In this document: in pieces, positions 52,270-60,636 of the stretch
Layout: each line of letters starts with the position of its first letter
How positions within the stretch are numbered: the stretch's first letter is position 1
From: Sphingomonas psychrolutea
GTDB taxonomy: Bacteria > Pseudomonadota > Alphaproteobacteria > Sphingomonadales > Sphingomonadaceae
Direction: 5' to 3'
NCBI RefSeq assembly: GCF_014636175.1
Contig: NZ_BMDW01000006.1
Span: 1-64,000, forward strand
Length of the DNA stretch: 64,000 nt
Program-made: the position numbers and the translations under genes
The notes under the pieces: generated by a model
Databases searched by the model: none
What the model was told of the DNA's origin: nothing
The model's input: only the letters and a program-made list of their open reading frames with translations

Positions 52270-53409
52270 TTAGGATTCCTTCACGCCATTTTCGTCGAAA
52301 CGCGCGGTCGTCGGCACCAGTACCGGGGGCGGCGTGGTGGCAGGCGTACCCCCTGCTTCGGCGTTGAGGCCGAAGACGAAGGCGAGGATCGTCGCGAGCG
52401 CAACGTAGAGGTCATCGCGCACCTCCTGCCCCTCCCGGCTGGTGTAATACACCGCGCGCGCAAGCGAGGGATATTCGAGCACCGGCACGCGGTTTTCCGC
52501 GCCCAGTTCGCGGATCGCCAGCGCGATAACGCCGCGCCCCTTGGCGACGACCACGGGCACCTGATCGCTCGCCCGATCGTAGCGCAAGGCGACCGCGAAA
52601 TGCGTCGGGTTGGTGAGGATGACATGCGCTTCGCTGACCGCCTTGCGCATGTTACGCGTTGCCATCTCGCGCTGTCGCTGACGCATCGCGCCCTTCGCCT
52701 CGGGCGATCCCTCGGTTTCCTTATTCTCGTCCTTGATCGCCTGTTTCGACATCCGCAATTTGCGCAACAATTGGAGGATCTGGATCGGCACATCGATACC
52801 GGCGATGATCACCAGCCCGAACGCCATCGTGAACAGCACGCGCAGGAAGATGCCGCCCAGCGCGCCGACCGCCGTGCCGATATTGGTCGAAGCGAGGCCG
52901 ATCGTGGTGTGCGCGACTTGCCCCAGCATATACCAGCCGATGCTGCCGAGCAGAACGACCTTGAGCAGCGACTTGCCGAGTTCGATCCAGCCTTGCGGCC
53001 CGAAAATGCGTTTCAGCCCAGACCCGGGATTGATCCGCGAAGCCTTGGGCGCGAGCAAGGTGCCGTTGAAGCCGAGATGGCCAAGCCCGGCCTGGCTGAG
53101 GATCGCCGCGACGAAAGTGACGATGAGCAACGATCCCAAGGCCGGCGCCAGCTTCCACCCGCTTTGCGCCAGCGCGCGGAACGGCGCAAAATCCTCGACG
53201 TCGCGGTGGTCGAACGCGAAGCTTGAGGCCATCACCTCCTTGCACGCACCGACCAGCGACGGCCCCATCACAGCAAGCCAGCCGCATCCGGCGAGGATCA
53301 CCAGAGCGGTGGCGAATTCGCGCGATTTGAGGATATCGCCCTGTTCGGCCGCATCGCGTTTGCGCTTGGCGGTTGGGCTTTCTGTTTTTTCGCCGAAATC
53401 TTCAGCCAT
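52270..53409 (-). CDS. flhB: Flagellar type III export switch protein FlhB
   Basis: The 379-residue inner-membrane protein begins EKTESPTAKRKRDAAEQGDILKSREF and has four membrane helices. The cytoplasmic domain is cleaved at Asn267-Pro268-Thr-His (ILTNPTHFAVALRYD). Auto-cleavage switches export from hook to filament proteins after FliK signals. The C-terminal domain is complete and has an extended proline-rich tail. Its start overlaps the fliR stop by one base. Confidence 0.96.
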   Translation of the reverse strand: MAEDFGEKTESPTAKRKRDAAEQGDILKSREFATALVILAGCGWLAVMGPSLVGACKEVMASSFAFDHRDVEDFAPFRALAQSGWKLAPALGSLLIVTFVAAILSQAGLGHLGFNGTLLAPKASRINPGSGLKRIFGPQGWIELGKSLLKVVLLGSIGWYMLGQVAHTTIGLASTNIGTAVGALGGIFLRVLFTMAFGLVIIAGIDVPIQILQLLRKLRMSKQAIKDENKETEGSPEAKGAMRQRQREMATRNMRKAVSEAHVILTNPTHFAVALRYDRASDQVPVVVAKGRGVIALAIRELGAENRVPVLEYPSLARAVYYTSREGQEVRDDLYVALATILAFVFGLNAEAGGTPATTPPPVLVPTTARFDENGVKES

Positions 53410-54200
53410 CAGCCGAGCACCAGGCTCTGCGTAGCGGCGAGCGCCTCATCGATGATGACGAGCAGATAATCGCCCATCGCCGGAAAGCCGAGCGCCAACG
53501 CGACGACACCGACCGCGAGGCTGGCGGGCAAGCCCACCGCGAACAGATTGAGCGACGGCGCCGAACGCGAAATCATACCGACGATCAAATTGAGGCACAG
53601 CAGCAGAAAGCCGACCGGCAGCGCCAGAAGGAGTCCGGCGAGAAAGGTATAGCCACCGAAGAACGCGATATTCTCGAGCTGCTGCGGCTTGAGCCAGGCG
53701 GCACCCGGCGGCAGCGCATCATAGCTCTTCACGATCATCTCGACGAGGATCAGGTGACCGTTGACGCTGAGGAACAGCAACGTGAGCATCATCGAGAAGA
53801 ATTGTCCGAGCGCCGGGGTCGAGCGCCCGTTTTGCGGATCGATCGCCGAGGCGAAACCGATCCCCATCGAGGTCCCGATCACTTCGCTCGCGATCATCGG
53901 TGCGGCAAAGGCGATTTGCAGGATGAACCCCATCGCGAAGCCGACCAGCGCCTCGGCCGCGACCGCGAGGAAGGTGTTGAAGGCAAAGACGTGTTCGGGC
54001 GGCGTCACCGGATGGACGGCGAGCACGAGCACGCCGATCGCGCCCGACAACGTCACGCGCACCGTCAGCGGTATCGACACTGCGCTGAACACGGGCGCGG
54101 CAATGAACGCCGCGCCAACGCGCACCATCACGAAGATCAGTGCCCAAAGCTGGGGTTCGACCGACAGGCCGAAGCCGAGCGGGCCAGCCGCACTGCCCAC
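53409..54200 (-). CDS. fliR: Flagellar export gate protein FliR
   Basis: FliR, with FliP and FliQ, forms the helical export gate in the MS ring. The 263-residue protein has at least six hydrophobic segments and the family features VRVGAAFIAAPVFSAVSIPLTVRV, GFAMGFILQIAFAAPMIASEVIGTSMGIGFASAIDPQNG, and PVGFLLLCLNLIVGMISRSAPSLNLFAVGLP. The GTG at 54200 begins right after the fliQ TAA. Family length is about 260. Confidence 0.94.
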   Translation of the reverse strand: MGSAAGPLGFGLSVEPQLWALIFVMVRVGAAFIAAPVFSAVSIPLTVRVTLSGAIGVLVLAVHPVTPPEHVFAFNTFLAVAAEALVGFAMGFILQIAFAAPMIASEVIGTSMGIGFASAIDPQNGRSTPALGQFFSMMLTLLFLSVNGHLILVEMIVKSYDALPPGAAWLKPQQLENIAFFGGYTFLAGLLLALPVGFLLLCLNLIVGMISRSAPSLNLFAVGLPASLAVGVVALALGFPAMGDYLLVIIDEALAATQSLVLG

Positions 54201-54201
54201 C

Positions 54202-54471
54202 TTAGCGAACCAGATCCGGGATCCGCTCGAAAATGCCGATCGTGAAGTCGCTGATCAGCCCGATGATCAGACCACCGAAGATCAGCAGTGAGACCGCGAC
54301 GACGATCAGTTTGGGCACGAAGGACAAGGTCTGTTCGTTGATCGATGTCGCCGCCTGGATCATGCCGGTGATGAGCCCGGCGAGCAACGCCGGGATCAGG
54401 ATCGGGGCCGAGGCGAGCGCCAGCACCCACATCGTTTGGTTGGCGATGGTGAGGAAATAGTCTGCGTCCAT
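54202..54471 (-). CDS. fliQ: Flagellar export gate protein FliQ
   Basis: This 89-residue protein has two membrane helices (TMWVLALASAPILIPALLAGLITGMIQAATSI and FVPKLIVVAVSLLIFGGLIIGLISDF). The conserved stretch AATSINEQTLSFVPKLI marks FliQ, a gate subunit present in four copies. The length is exactly that of the family. It starts with ATG at 54471, 5 bp after the fliP stop. Confidence 0.95.
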   Translation of the reverse strand: MDADYFLTIANQTMWVLALASAPILIPALLAGLITGMIQAATSINEQTLSFVPKLIVVAVSLLIFGGLIIGLISDFTIGIFERIPDLVR

Positions 54472-54476
54472 TGCCG

Positions 54477-55343
54477 CTAACTCACAAAACTGTTGGCAAG
54501 CGAACCCATGGTCAGCGCCCAGCCGTCGACCAGCACGAACAGCAGCAGCTTGAACGGCATCGAGATGATCGTCGGCGACAGCATCATCATGCCGAGCGAC
54601 ATCAGCACCGTCGCGACGACCAAATCGATCACGATGAAGGGCAGGAACACCAGAAAGCCGATCTGGAAAGCGGTCTTGAGTTCGCTCGTCACAAAGGCGG
54701 GGAGCAACACCGAGAACGGAATATCGTCGGCCTTTTGATACGGCCCGCTCTTGGCAATCCCGGCGAACATCGTGATGTCTTTCTTGCGCGTCTGCTTCGC
54801 CATGAAGGCGTGGAGCGGGAGCGCGCCCAGCTTGATCATGTCGGTCGCGCCGATCTTGCTCTCGGCATAAGGCTGAATCGCGGTGGTGTTGATCTGGGTG
54901 ATCGTCGGCGCCATCACGAAGAAGGACAGGAACAGCGACAGGCCGATCAGCACCTGGTTGGGCGGGGTCTGTTGCAGCCCCATCGCTTGCCGCACGATCG
55001 CCAGCACGATGATGATCCGCGTGAAGCTGGTCATCATCAGCAGGATGCCGGGCAGGATCGTCAGCAGCCCCATGACGATGAGGATCTGCAGCGACAAGGC
55101 CATCGGCGCGTTGCCGCCGCCAAGTTCCTTGAGCGCCTTGTCCGCCGCATCGCCCACGCCCGGAGTCATGGGCGGCGTTGGGGCAGGCGTCGGCAAGCCT
55201 TGCGCGAAGGCCGGGTGCGCCACCATCAGCGCGACGACGATGCCGAGCAGCACCAAGGCGAGCTTGGCCCAGAGCGGCGTGCGCTTCCCCGGCTGGCGGA
55301 TCAGCGCGGGGCCAGAGCCCTTGCGGATGATCTTCACGCTCAC
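54477..55343 (-). CDS. fliP: Flagellar export gate protein FliP
   Basis: The 288-residue protein carries a long N-terminal extension with a hydrophobic signal-like segment (AKLALVLLGIVVALMVAHPAFA). The FliP core follows: LQILIVMGLLTILPGILLMMTSFTRIIIVLAIVRQAMGLQQTPPNQVLIGLSLFLSFFVMAPT and SELKTAFQIGFLVFLPFIVIDLVVATVLMSLGMMMLSPTIISMPFKLLLFVLVDGW. Start GTG at 55343 overlaps the fliO stop. FliP is the main gate pentamer. Confidence 0.97.
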   Translation of the reverse strand: MSVKIIRKGSGPALIRQPGKRTPLWAKLALVLLGIVVALMVAHPAFAQGLPTPAPTPPMTPGVGDAADKALKELGGGNAPMALSLQILIVMGLLTILPGILLMMTSFTRIIIVLAIVRQAMGLQQTPPNQVLIGLSLFLSFFVMAPTITQINTTAIQPYAESKIGATDMIKLGALPLHAFMAKQTRKKDITMFAGIAKSGPYQKADDIPFSVLLPAFVTSELKTAFQIGFLVFLPFIVIDLVVATVLMSLGMMMLSPTIISMPFKLLLFVLVDGWALTMGSLANSFVS

Positions 55344-55600
55344 GCGGCGTCGCTCCCCCGATCAATCAGCGCAACGCCGGTACGGCTGACCGAAACGAGC
55401 AGCTTGCGCCCCTCGAAATCGATCACCGCAAGGCGGACGCTGGGCGAGATCATCATCGTCTCGCTCACCTTGAGCATCCGGTTGGCGGGTTGCCCCGGCA
55501 GCCGCGATTCAAGCTTGCGCCAGGCATAGAGGCACCCGATCATCAGCCCGCAAACGAGCGGCAGCAGCACGACCAGCTTCAGGACATAGGACCACATCAT
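55340..55600 (-). CDS. fliO: Flagellar assembly protein FliO
   Basis: The 86-residue protein has one N-terminal helix (MMWSYVLKLVVLLPLVCGLMIGCLYAWRKL). A small cytoplasmic domain follows (VSETMMISPSVRLAVIDFEGRKLLVSVSRTGVALIDR) with the LAVIDFEGRKLLVSVS strand pair that marks FliO. FliO assists folding of the FliP ring. It is short but complete for the family and lies between fliN and fliP. Confidence 0.9.
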   Translation of the reverse strand: MMWSYVLKLVVLLPLVCGLMIGCLYAWRKLESRLPGQPANRMLKVSETMMISPSVRLAVIDFEGRKLLVSVSRTGVALIDRGSDAA

Positions 55601-55605
55601 CGGCG

Positions 55606-55896
55606 TCAGGCCCGCTTTTCAGGCGAAACCAGCTCGGTCATGCGCACGCCGAAGCGATCGCCGACCATCACCACTTCGCCGCGCCCGATCAGCGTGCCGT
55701 TGACGAGCACGTCGAGCAATTCATTGGACTGCCGGTCGAGCTCGATCACGCTCGTTTCGCTCAGCGCGAGCAATTCGCGCAGCGTCAGCGAGGTCGAGCC
55801 GATCTCGACCGTCAATTTGACGTCGACATCCTGCAACAGCCGGAAATTGGCCGCGAGGCTCGCATCGACCGGAAACCCACCCGTCATATCGTTCAT
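55606..55896 (-). CDS. fliN: Flagellar motor switch protein FliN
   Basis: This 96-residue protein is the SpoA domain of the C ring: VDVKLTVEIGSTSLTLRELLALSETSVIELDRQSNELLDVLVNGTLIGRGEVVMVGDRFGVRMTEL. The domain has the classic DVLVNG and GEVVMVGDRFGVR runs. It has no extra N-terminal region. The ATG at 55896 overlaps the fliM stop (ATGA). Confidence 0.95.
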   Translation of the reverse strand: MNDMTGGFPVDASLAANFRLLQDVDVKLTVEIGSTSLTLRELLALSETSVIELDRQSNELLDVLVNGTLIGRGEVVMVGDRFGVRMTELVSPEKRA

Positions 55897-56876
55897 TGGA
55901 AATTGCCCCCGAGGTCGGTCGTCGTTTCGTACGAAATACTGGTCAGTTTGATCGCGGCGCGGCCGTTCGACGTGCCGACCGTGCCCGCGCCGAGCCGATC
56001 ACCACCGACCATCACCGGCACGTCACCGCCAACGCTGATCGGGATCACGTCGCCCGCCTTCAGCGCCATCAACATGCTGAGCGAGACCATCGGTTCGGCC
56101 AGCACCGACCGCACGCCGAAGCGCACGTCCATCACCGCGCGGGTGAGGCCGTTGCGCCATGCCGGATCGGGCTCGGCGGTCTTGCCCTGAACCTTGCCGG
56201 TGAGCGACGGACCGTGCGGTTTGAGCGCAGCGACCGGATAGAGCAGATCGAGAAACACCGGCTTGGCGGCGCCTGCCGCAATCCCGAAACGCGTGACCAC
56301 CACCGCATCCTCGATATCGAGATCGCTGATCAGCGATGGGTTCCCCTCGACATGGCCGGGGACGAAGCTGATCTTGGCGAGCGGCTCCCACGCGGCCCGC
56401 ATTGGTTCGGCGAGCATCGTGCCAAGCTGTGCGACCATCGCTTCGGCGGCGGGCGTGAATTCGCCGGGCAGATCATGCGGCGTATGGCCGGTGCCGCCGA
56501 AGAACAAATCGAGCAATTCCATCACGAAGCGCCCGTCGAGCACCGCCAGCGTTTGCCCGGTCGGCAAGCTCCCCGCCGCCGTCATCGCGAGCGGTAGCCA
56601 CGCGGTCAGCCCGGCGGGGCGTTCGGCGCGATAATCGGCCAGGCGCTGAACAACCAGCGGTTCGGCCCAGCAGCGCAGTTCCTTGCGCAGCAGCGGCTCG
56701 AACACACCGCGCACGCCGCGTGCAAGCCGCGCCGACAGATGCTGCACGGTGTGCAGATCGCCGAACGGATTGAGGTTGGCGACCCCCAGCGCAACATGCT
56801 CCGCCGGCCGCCGGGGGCGTTCGCGCCGCTCGTCCGCTGTCTGGCCGCTTGCGCGCTGAAGGTCTTCGTTAACCAT
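55893..56876 (-). CDS. fliM: Flagellar motor switch protein FliM
   Basis: FliM is the C-ring middle subunit that binds phospho-CheY. The 327-residue protein has the central CheC-like domain (LSARLARGVRGVFEPLL, GSLPTGQTLAVLDGRFVMELLDLFFGGTGH, EFTPAAEAMVAQLG) and a C-terminal SpoA domain (VRFGVRSVLAEPMVSLSMLMALKAGDVIPIS). The N-terminal CheY-binding helix (LSQxEID) is not evident, which is odd. It starts 3 bases after the fliL stop. Confidence 0.93.
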   Translation of the reverse strand: MVNEDLQRASGQTADERRERPRRPAEHVALGVANLNPFGDLHTVQHLSARLARGVRGVFEPLLRKELRCWAEPLVVQRLADYRAERPAGLTAWLPLAMTAAGSLPTGQTLAVLDGRFVMELLDLFFGGTGHTPHDLPGEFTPAAEAMVAQLGTMLAEPMRAAWEPLAKISFVPGHVEGNPSLISDLDIEDAVVVTRFGIAAGAAKPVFLDLLYPVAALKPHGPSLTGKVQGKTAEPDPAWRNGLTRAVMDVRFGVRSVLAEPMVSLSMLMALKAGDVIPISVGGDVPVMVGGDRLGAGTVGTSNGRAAIKLTSISYETTTDLGGNFQ

Positions 56877-56879
56877 GCC

Positions 56880-57482
56880 TCACTGAACAACGAAAGTGGT
56901 AAAGTAAACGTTACCGACGCCGCCAAAACCTTCCTTTTCCTTCAGCGTGTCGTTGATCGCCTTGGCGATCCGGCGCTGCAGCATCTGCTTGCCATTGCTC
57001 GTGAAAACCTGTTCCTCGGTGGTATCGCCCAACGCCATCAGGATTGCCGAGCGCACCGCTATCTCGTTGGTCTTGATGTTCTCGACGACGGTGTCGTCAT
57101 ACGGCGTGGAGACGGCGATGCCGATCTGGACGAAATGGACGCTGTCCTGCAGGTTCGAGGTGAACTCCTTGTCCATCGCATAATAATTGGAGGCATATTT
57201 ATCGCCGCCGACGCCGGTCGGCGGCTTATGCCCGGTGCTTGCCTCATGCCCCTCGCCGCCGCCCGATCCGACGCGCTTCTGCTCAGCCTTGGGGACGAGG
57301 CGCGGGCCTTCGGCGACGGCAGCACCGGCATGACCGCCGAGCATCCCGGCGTTCATCGCATACAGCGCACCGCCAACGCCGCCGCCGATCACGACCAACA
57401 GGCCTATGACGATCAGCAGGATCTTTTTCATGCCGCCCTTTTTCTTCTTGGGCGCTTCCTCGATCAGGTCTTTGTCACTCAC
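56880..57482 (-). CDS. fliL: Flagellar basal body-associated protein FliL
   Basis: The 200-residue single-pass protein has a lysine-rich cytoplasmic tail (KKKKGGMKK), one membrane helix (ILLIVIGLLVVIGGGVGGALYAM) and a periplasmic domain ending in the FliL hallmarks. These are VHFVQIGIAVSTPYDDTVVENIKTNEIAVRSAILMALGD, then TSNGKQMLQRRIAKAINDTLKEKEGFGGVGNVYFTTFVVQ. FliL surrounds the stator and supports torque. A charged linker rich in Gly, Glu and Ser lies after the helix. Confidence 0.93.
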   Translation of the reverse strand: MSDKDLIEEAPKKKKGGMKKILLIVIGLLVVIGGGVGGALYAMNAGMLGGHAGAAVAEGPRLVPKAEQKRVGSGGGEGHEASTGHKPPTGVGGDKYASNYYAMDKEFTSNLQDSVHFVQIGIAVSTPYDDTVVENIKTNEIAVRSAILMALGDTTEEQVFTSNGKQMLQRRIAKAINDTLKEKEGFGGVGNVYFTTFVVQ

Positions 57483-57499
57483 GGTGTTACTCCTTCAAC

Positions 57500-58729
57500 T
57501 CAGGCGAGGCGGTGGTCGGTAGAAAGGGTTGCGGCGTCGGGCAGCGTAGACGTCGGCGCGGGCGAAGGGACGGGCCGCGGTTGCGGCGCGGTGCCCCCAC
57601 CCCCGGTCCCGCCACCGGTCCCGCCACCGGTCCCGGTCGAGACGCTGGTATCGCCGATCCGTACCCCGCGCGCTGCGGCGAGTTCCGAGAGGCGCGGTTG
57701 CGCCTCGGCGATCAGCGCGCGCGTCGCTTCGTGTTCGGCGGTAAAGCGGACATGGACGCGGTCGCCCTCCTGCCGCACGGCAACGTCGATGCTGCCCAGC
57801 GCATCGGGGATGAGCCGCACGCGCGTGTCGCCGGCATCGGCGGTATCGCGCAGCGTTTCGATGCGGTCGATCATCCGCTGCAAGCCGCGATCGGCGGTTA
57901 GATCGAGCGCGGTGTGCGCGGTGTCGGCCGCCGCCTGAACGATCGCGCGTTCGCGCAGGTCGATCGGAGTGGCGCTCGCGAAGCTGGTCGCACCATCGGG
58001 CTGATCCCGGCCATCGCCGCGCGGCGCATGCTCGCGCCACGATCCAGCGATCGCGCGGGCGCTTGCAAAGACTTGGCCGGCGGGTTGGGGCAGTGCGCTG
58101 ACGACGATCGCTTGCGCCGCTGTGTCGAGCGGCAGGGCAGTTTGCGCAGGCTTGGCCTCCGGCGCCAGGCGGGGCGCGTCGATCATCGGCTTTGCGGTGA
58201 TGGGCTGTGTTGGCCGCAGCGCATCCGGGCCGGCATCGGTGGCCGGTGGCGACGACGCTTGCAACAGCGATGGCATGTTTGCGGCAACCGACGGCGTTTG
58301 GGGTGTCTGCTCGGCTGGGGTTGTGATCGGCGCAGCATCGCGCGGCGACATGGCAGCGCGTGGCTGATCACTGGATGCCGGAGGCAGGGCCGCTGCGGCG
58401 CTCAGCGCGCGATCCGGAATCAGGGGCGGCGCGGTCGCCGCAGCAGGGATGGGGAGGGCCGCGAACCACATGGACGCAGCCGATGGATCGGGGGTTTGGG
58501 CGGCATCGGCCGTGTCCGGCGGCAAATCCTTGCCGGGATCGGCGGTGGCTTGCCGGGCGGGCACGAGCGGCAGCGCGGCCTGCGGGTCGTGCGCGGCGTC
58601 CTTGGCATCGAGAAATGCGCCGAGCGTCCGCGCAAAGCTGCCGGGCGACGCCACGGCACCGTCCGCGACCATGACGGGCGCTGGCGGGGGCGGCGGAACC
58701 GAAAGCAAAGCGGACGACAGGTCGATCAT
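57500..58729 (-). CDS. fliK: Flagellar hook-length control protein FliK
   Basis: This 409-residue protein is Pro/Ala-rich and low-complexity for its first 300 residues, the FliK ruler region. The structured C-terminal domain (about 300-390: TLRDTADAGDTRVRLIPDALGSIDVAVRQEGDRVHVRFTAEHEATRALIAEAQPRLSELAAARG) matches Flg_hook. After it is a glycine-threonine repeat encoded by the 12-bp array at 57605-57637 and a proline-rich tail. FliK measures hook length and triggers FlhB. The ATG at 58729 is preferred. Confidence 0.9.
   Translation of the reverse strand: MIDLSSALLSVPPPPPAPVMVADGAVASPGSFARTLGAFLDAKDAAHDPQAALPLVPARQATADPGKDLPPDTADAAQTPDPSAASMWFAALPIPAAATAPPLIPDRALSAAAALPPASSDQPRAAMSPRDAAPITTPAEQTPQTPSVAANMPSLLQASSPPATDAGPDALRPTQPITAKPMIDAPRLAPEAKPAQTALPLDTAAQAIVVSALPQPAGQVFASARAIAGSWREHAPRGDGRDQPDGATSFASATPIDLRERAIVQAAADTAHTALDLTADRGLQRMIDRIETLRDTADAGDTRVRLIPDALGSIDVAVRQEGDRVHVRFTAEHEATRALIAEAQPRLSELAAARGVRIGDTSVSTGTGGGTGGGTGGGGTAPQPRPVPSPAPTSTLPDAATLSTDHRLA
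57605..57637 (-). repeat. 12-bp coding tandem repeat within fliK
   Basis: The unit GGTCCCGCCACC (plus strand) occurs twice in full and once in part. On the coding strand each unit encodes Gly-Gly-Gly-Thr or a rotation of it. Copy-number change would keep the frame and alter linker length near the FliK C-terminus. Confidence 0.75.
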
Positions 58730-58769
58730 GCAAACTCCAGCGGGGCCGAACACGGCACCCGTCAGGCGT

Positions 58770-59189
58770 TCAGCAAGGATCGTGCCGAATTTTGCGGGAC
58801 GGCGGCATCGCCTCCATTGCGCGGATCGCCTTGACCACGGCATCGGCCTGGCCGCGCGCGATCAATTTTTCGATCGCGCTTTGGTCGCGGCGGGCTTCGC
58901 GCGTCGCCTCGGCCGCGCGTTCGGCGACGGCTTGCGCGGCGCGCAGGCGGCCTTCGGCGGCTTCGGCGGATTGGTGGAGCCGCTCGCGGAAATGCGCGGC
59001 GGCCCCGAGCGAGAAGGCAGCGACAGGTTCCGACGCGGGCGCGACGCCCGCAACGAGCTGCGCGATCCGCGCCTTGAGCATAGCCTCACTCGCCGCGCGC
59101 TCCTGCGCGCGCGTTTCCTCGGCCTGGACGAGGCCGAGCTGCAAGGTGCGGACGCGCAGGATGCGGTCGAGCTTGGAGGGTTTAGCCAT
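58770..59189 (-). CDS. fliJ: Flagellar export chaperone-like protein FliJ
   Basis: The 139-residue protein is predicted entirely helical, with long heptad-rich segments (LQLGLVQAEETRAQERAASEAMLKARIAQL and AEAAEGRLRAAQAVAERAAEATREARRDQSAIEKLIARGQADAV). This fits FliJ, the stalk-like subunit that sits in the FliI ring. The opening SKLDRILRVRTLQLG is typical. Sequence divergence in FliJ is high, and the assignment leans on position: its start overlaps the fliI stop by 8 bp. Confidence 0.85.
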   Translation of the reverse strand: MAKPSKLDRILRVRTLQLGLVQAEETRAQERAASEAMLKARIAQLVAGVAPASEPVAAFSLGAAAHFRERLHQSAEAAEGRLRAAQAVAERAAEATREARRDQSAIEKLIARGQADAVVKAIRAMEAMPPSRKIRHDPC

Positions 59190-60510
59190 CGCCGAACACG
59201 CCGATCAATTCGGCGGCGGCATCGCCCAGCGACACCATCTCGTCGGGGTCCTGCTTGATATATTCCATCACCGCCGGGTGGCACGCGATCGCCGCGTCGA
59301 TCGCCGGGTCGGCGCCCGAGCGATACGCGCCCATCAATACGAGATCGCGGTTTTCCTCATAGGTGGCGAGATGTCGGCGCAGCACGCGCGCGGCCTTCAA
59401 ATGCGGCGGGCCAACGATGTCGCTCATCACGCGGCTGACGGAGGGGCCGATGTCGATCGCCGGATAGACGCCGCGCTCGGCGAGTTGGCGCGACAGCACG
59501 ATATGCCCGTCAAGGATCGAGCGCGCGCTGTCGACCACCGGATCGTTGCCGTCGTCGCCATCGGCGAGCACGGTATAAATCGCGGTAATCGATCCGCCCG
59601 AATGGACATCGACGCCAGCGCGTTCGATCAAATTGGGCAGCATCGCGATCGCGCTCGGCGGATACCCCCGCGCGGAAGCGGGCTCGCCGAGCGCCAGCCC
59701 GATCTCGCGCCCGGCATGCGCGACGCGAGTCAGCGAATCCATGATCAGCAGCACCTTCTTGCCCTCTGCGCGAAACGCCTCGGCAATGGCGTGGGTGCGC
59801 AAAGCGCCGCGAATGCGCAACACCGGCGAATGGTTGGCGGGCACCGCGACGACGACGGCGCGTTTGCGCGCATCGCCCGCGACTTTGGTTTCGAGGAAAT
59901 CGGCGACTTCTCTGGAGCGCTCGCCGATCAAGCCGATCACGATGACATCGGCCTCAGCCGCGCGCACGATCATGCCGAGCAGCACCGATTTGCCGACACC
60001 CGACCCCGCCATGATACCGATACGCTGCCCCTGGCCGACGGTGAGCAAGCCGTTGATCGCACGCACCCCGACATCGAGCGGCTTGAGCACGCGCCCGCGA
60101 TCGAGCGGTGACTGCATTTTTCCGGCGAGCGGCCAGCGCGCCGCGCCGCGGATCGGTCCCAGACCATCGATCGGCTTGCCCGCGCCATCGACCACGCGGC
60201 CGAGCAGCGCAGCGCCAACCTCGGCCTCGCCCGGCGCGCCGAGCGGGCGTACCGGCGCTTGCGGCAGGAGCGCCGCGGGACCGCCCAGGTTCATCAACAG
60301 CGTGCGGCCGTTGCGAAAACCGATCACTTCGGCCTCGACCCCCGACTGGCGATCGCCGACCTGACAGACGGTACCGACCGGCAGCGTGAGGCCGACCGCC
60401 TCCATCAGCAGCCCGTCGAACGAGGCGAGCCGTCCCGACACTTTCGGGCGCGGCGTGAAATCGGCGAGGCCGAGCGAATCGAGATAGTCGCCGGTGAAGC
60501 GGTTCAGCAT
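59182..60510 (-). CDS. fliI: Flagellum-specific ATP synthase FliI
   Basis: FliI is the hexameric export ATPase. The 442-residue protein has Walker A (IMAGSGVGKSVLLGMI), Walker B (LLIMDSLTRVAHAGREIGLALGEPASARGYPPS), the ERSREV loop (IGLIGERSREV) and the GGSITAIYTVLADGDD catalytic region. It starts with ATG at 60510. The best Shine-Dalgarno (GGGGAG) lies 7 bases upstream and is the end of the palindromic repeat at 60518-60617. fliH lies beyond that repeat. Confidence 0.96.
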   Translation of the reverse strand: MLNRFTGDYLDSLGLADFTPRPKVSGRLASFDGLLMEAVGLTLPVGTVCQVGDRQSGVEAEVIGFRNGRTLLMNLGGPAALLPQAPVRPLGAPGEAEVGAALLGRVVDGAGKPIDGLGPIRGAARWPLAGKMQSPLDRGRVLKPLDVGVRAINGLLTVGQGQRIGIMAGSGVGKSVLLGMIVRAAEADVIVIGLIGERSREVADFLETKVAGDARKRAVVVAVPANHSPVLRIRGALRTHAIAEAFRAEGKKVLLIMDSLTRVAHAGREIGLALGEPASARGYPPSAIAMLPNLIERAGVDVHSGGSITAIYTVLADGDDGNDPVVDSARSILDGHIVLSRQLAERGVYPAIDIGPSVSRVMSDIVGPPHLKAARVLRRHLATYEENRDLVLMGAYRSGADPAIDAAIACHPAVMEYIKQDPDEMVSLGDAAAELIGVFGDG

Positions 60511-60517
60511 TTTACGT

Positions 60518-60617
60518 CTCCCCTCCCTGGAAGGGAGGGGGTAGGGCGTGGGTCGCTCTCAATGGGAACGTTACGCCCGCCCCACACCGACCCAGCCCCA
60601 CCCTGACAGGGAGGGGT
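60518..60617 (-). repeat. Palindromic repeat, family B, copy 2 (fliI leader)
   Basis: On the minus strand it opens with the hairpin CCCCTCCCTGTCAGGGTGGG. It continues with a GGGTCGG/GAGCGACCCAC centre and ends with CCCCTCCCTTCCAGGGAGGG plus GAG. The closing hairpin matches copy 1 (19006-19108) in arm length, loop size and polarity. The closing arm lies 7 bases before fliI's ATG. It splits the otherwise tightly packed fliH-fliI junction (126 bp between genes). Confidence 0.85.
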
Positions 60618-60636
60618 GCAAGAGCGCGAACCGCAC

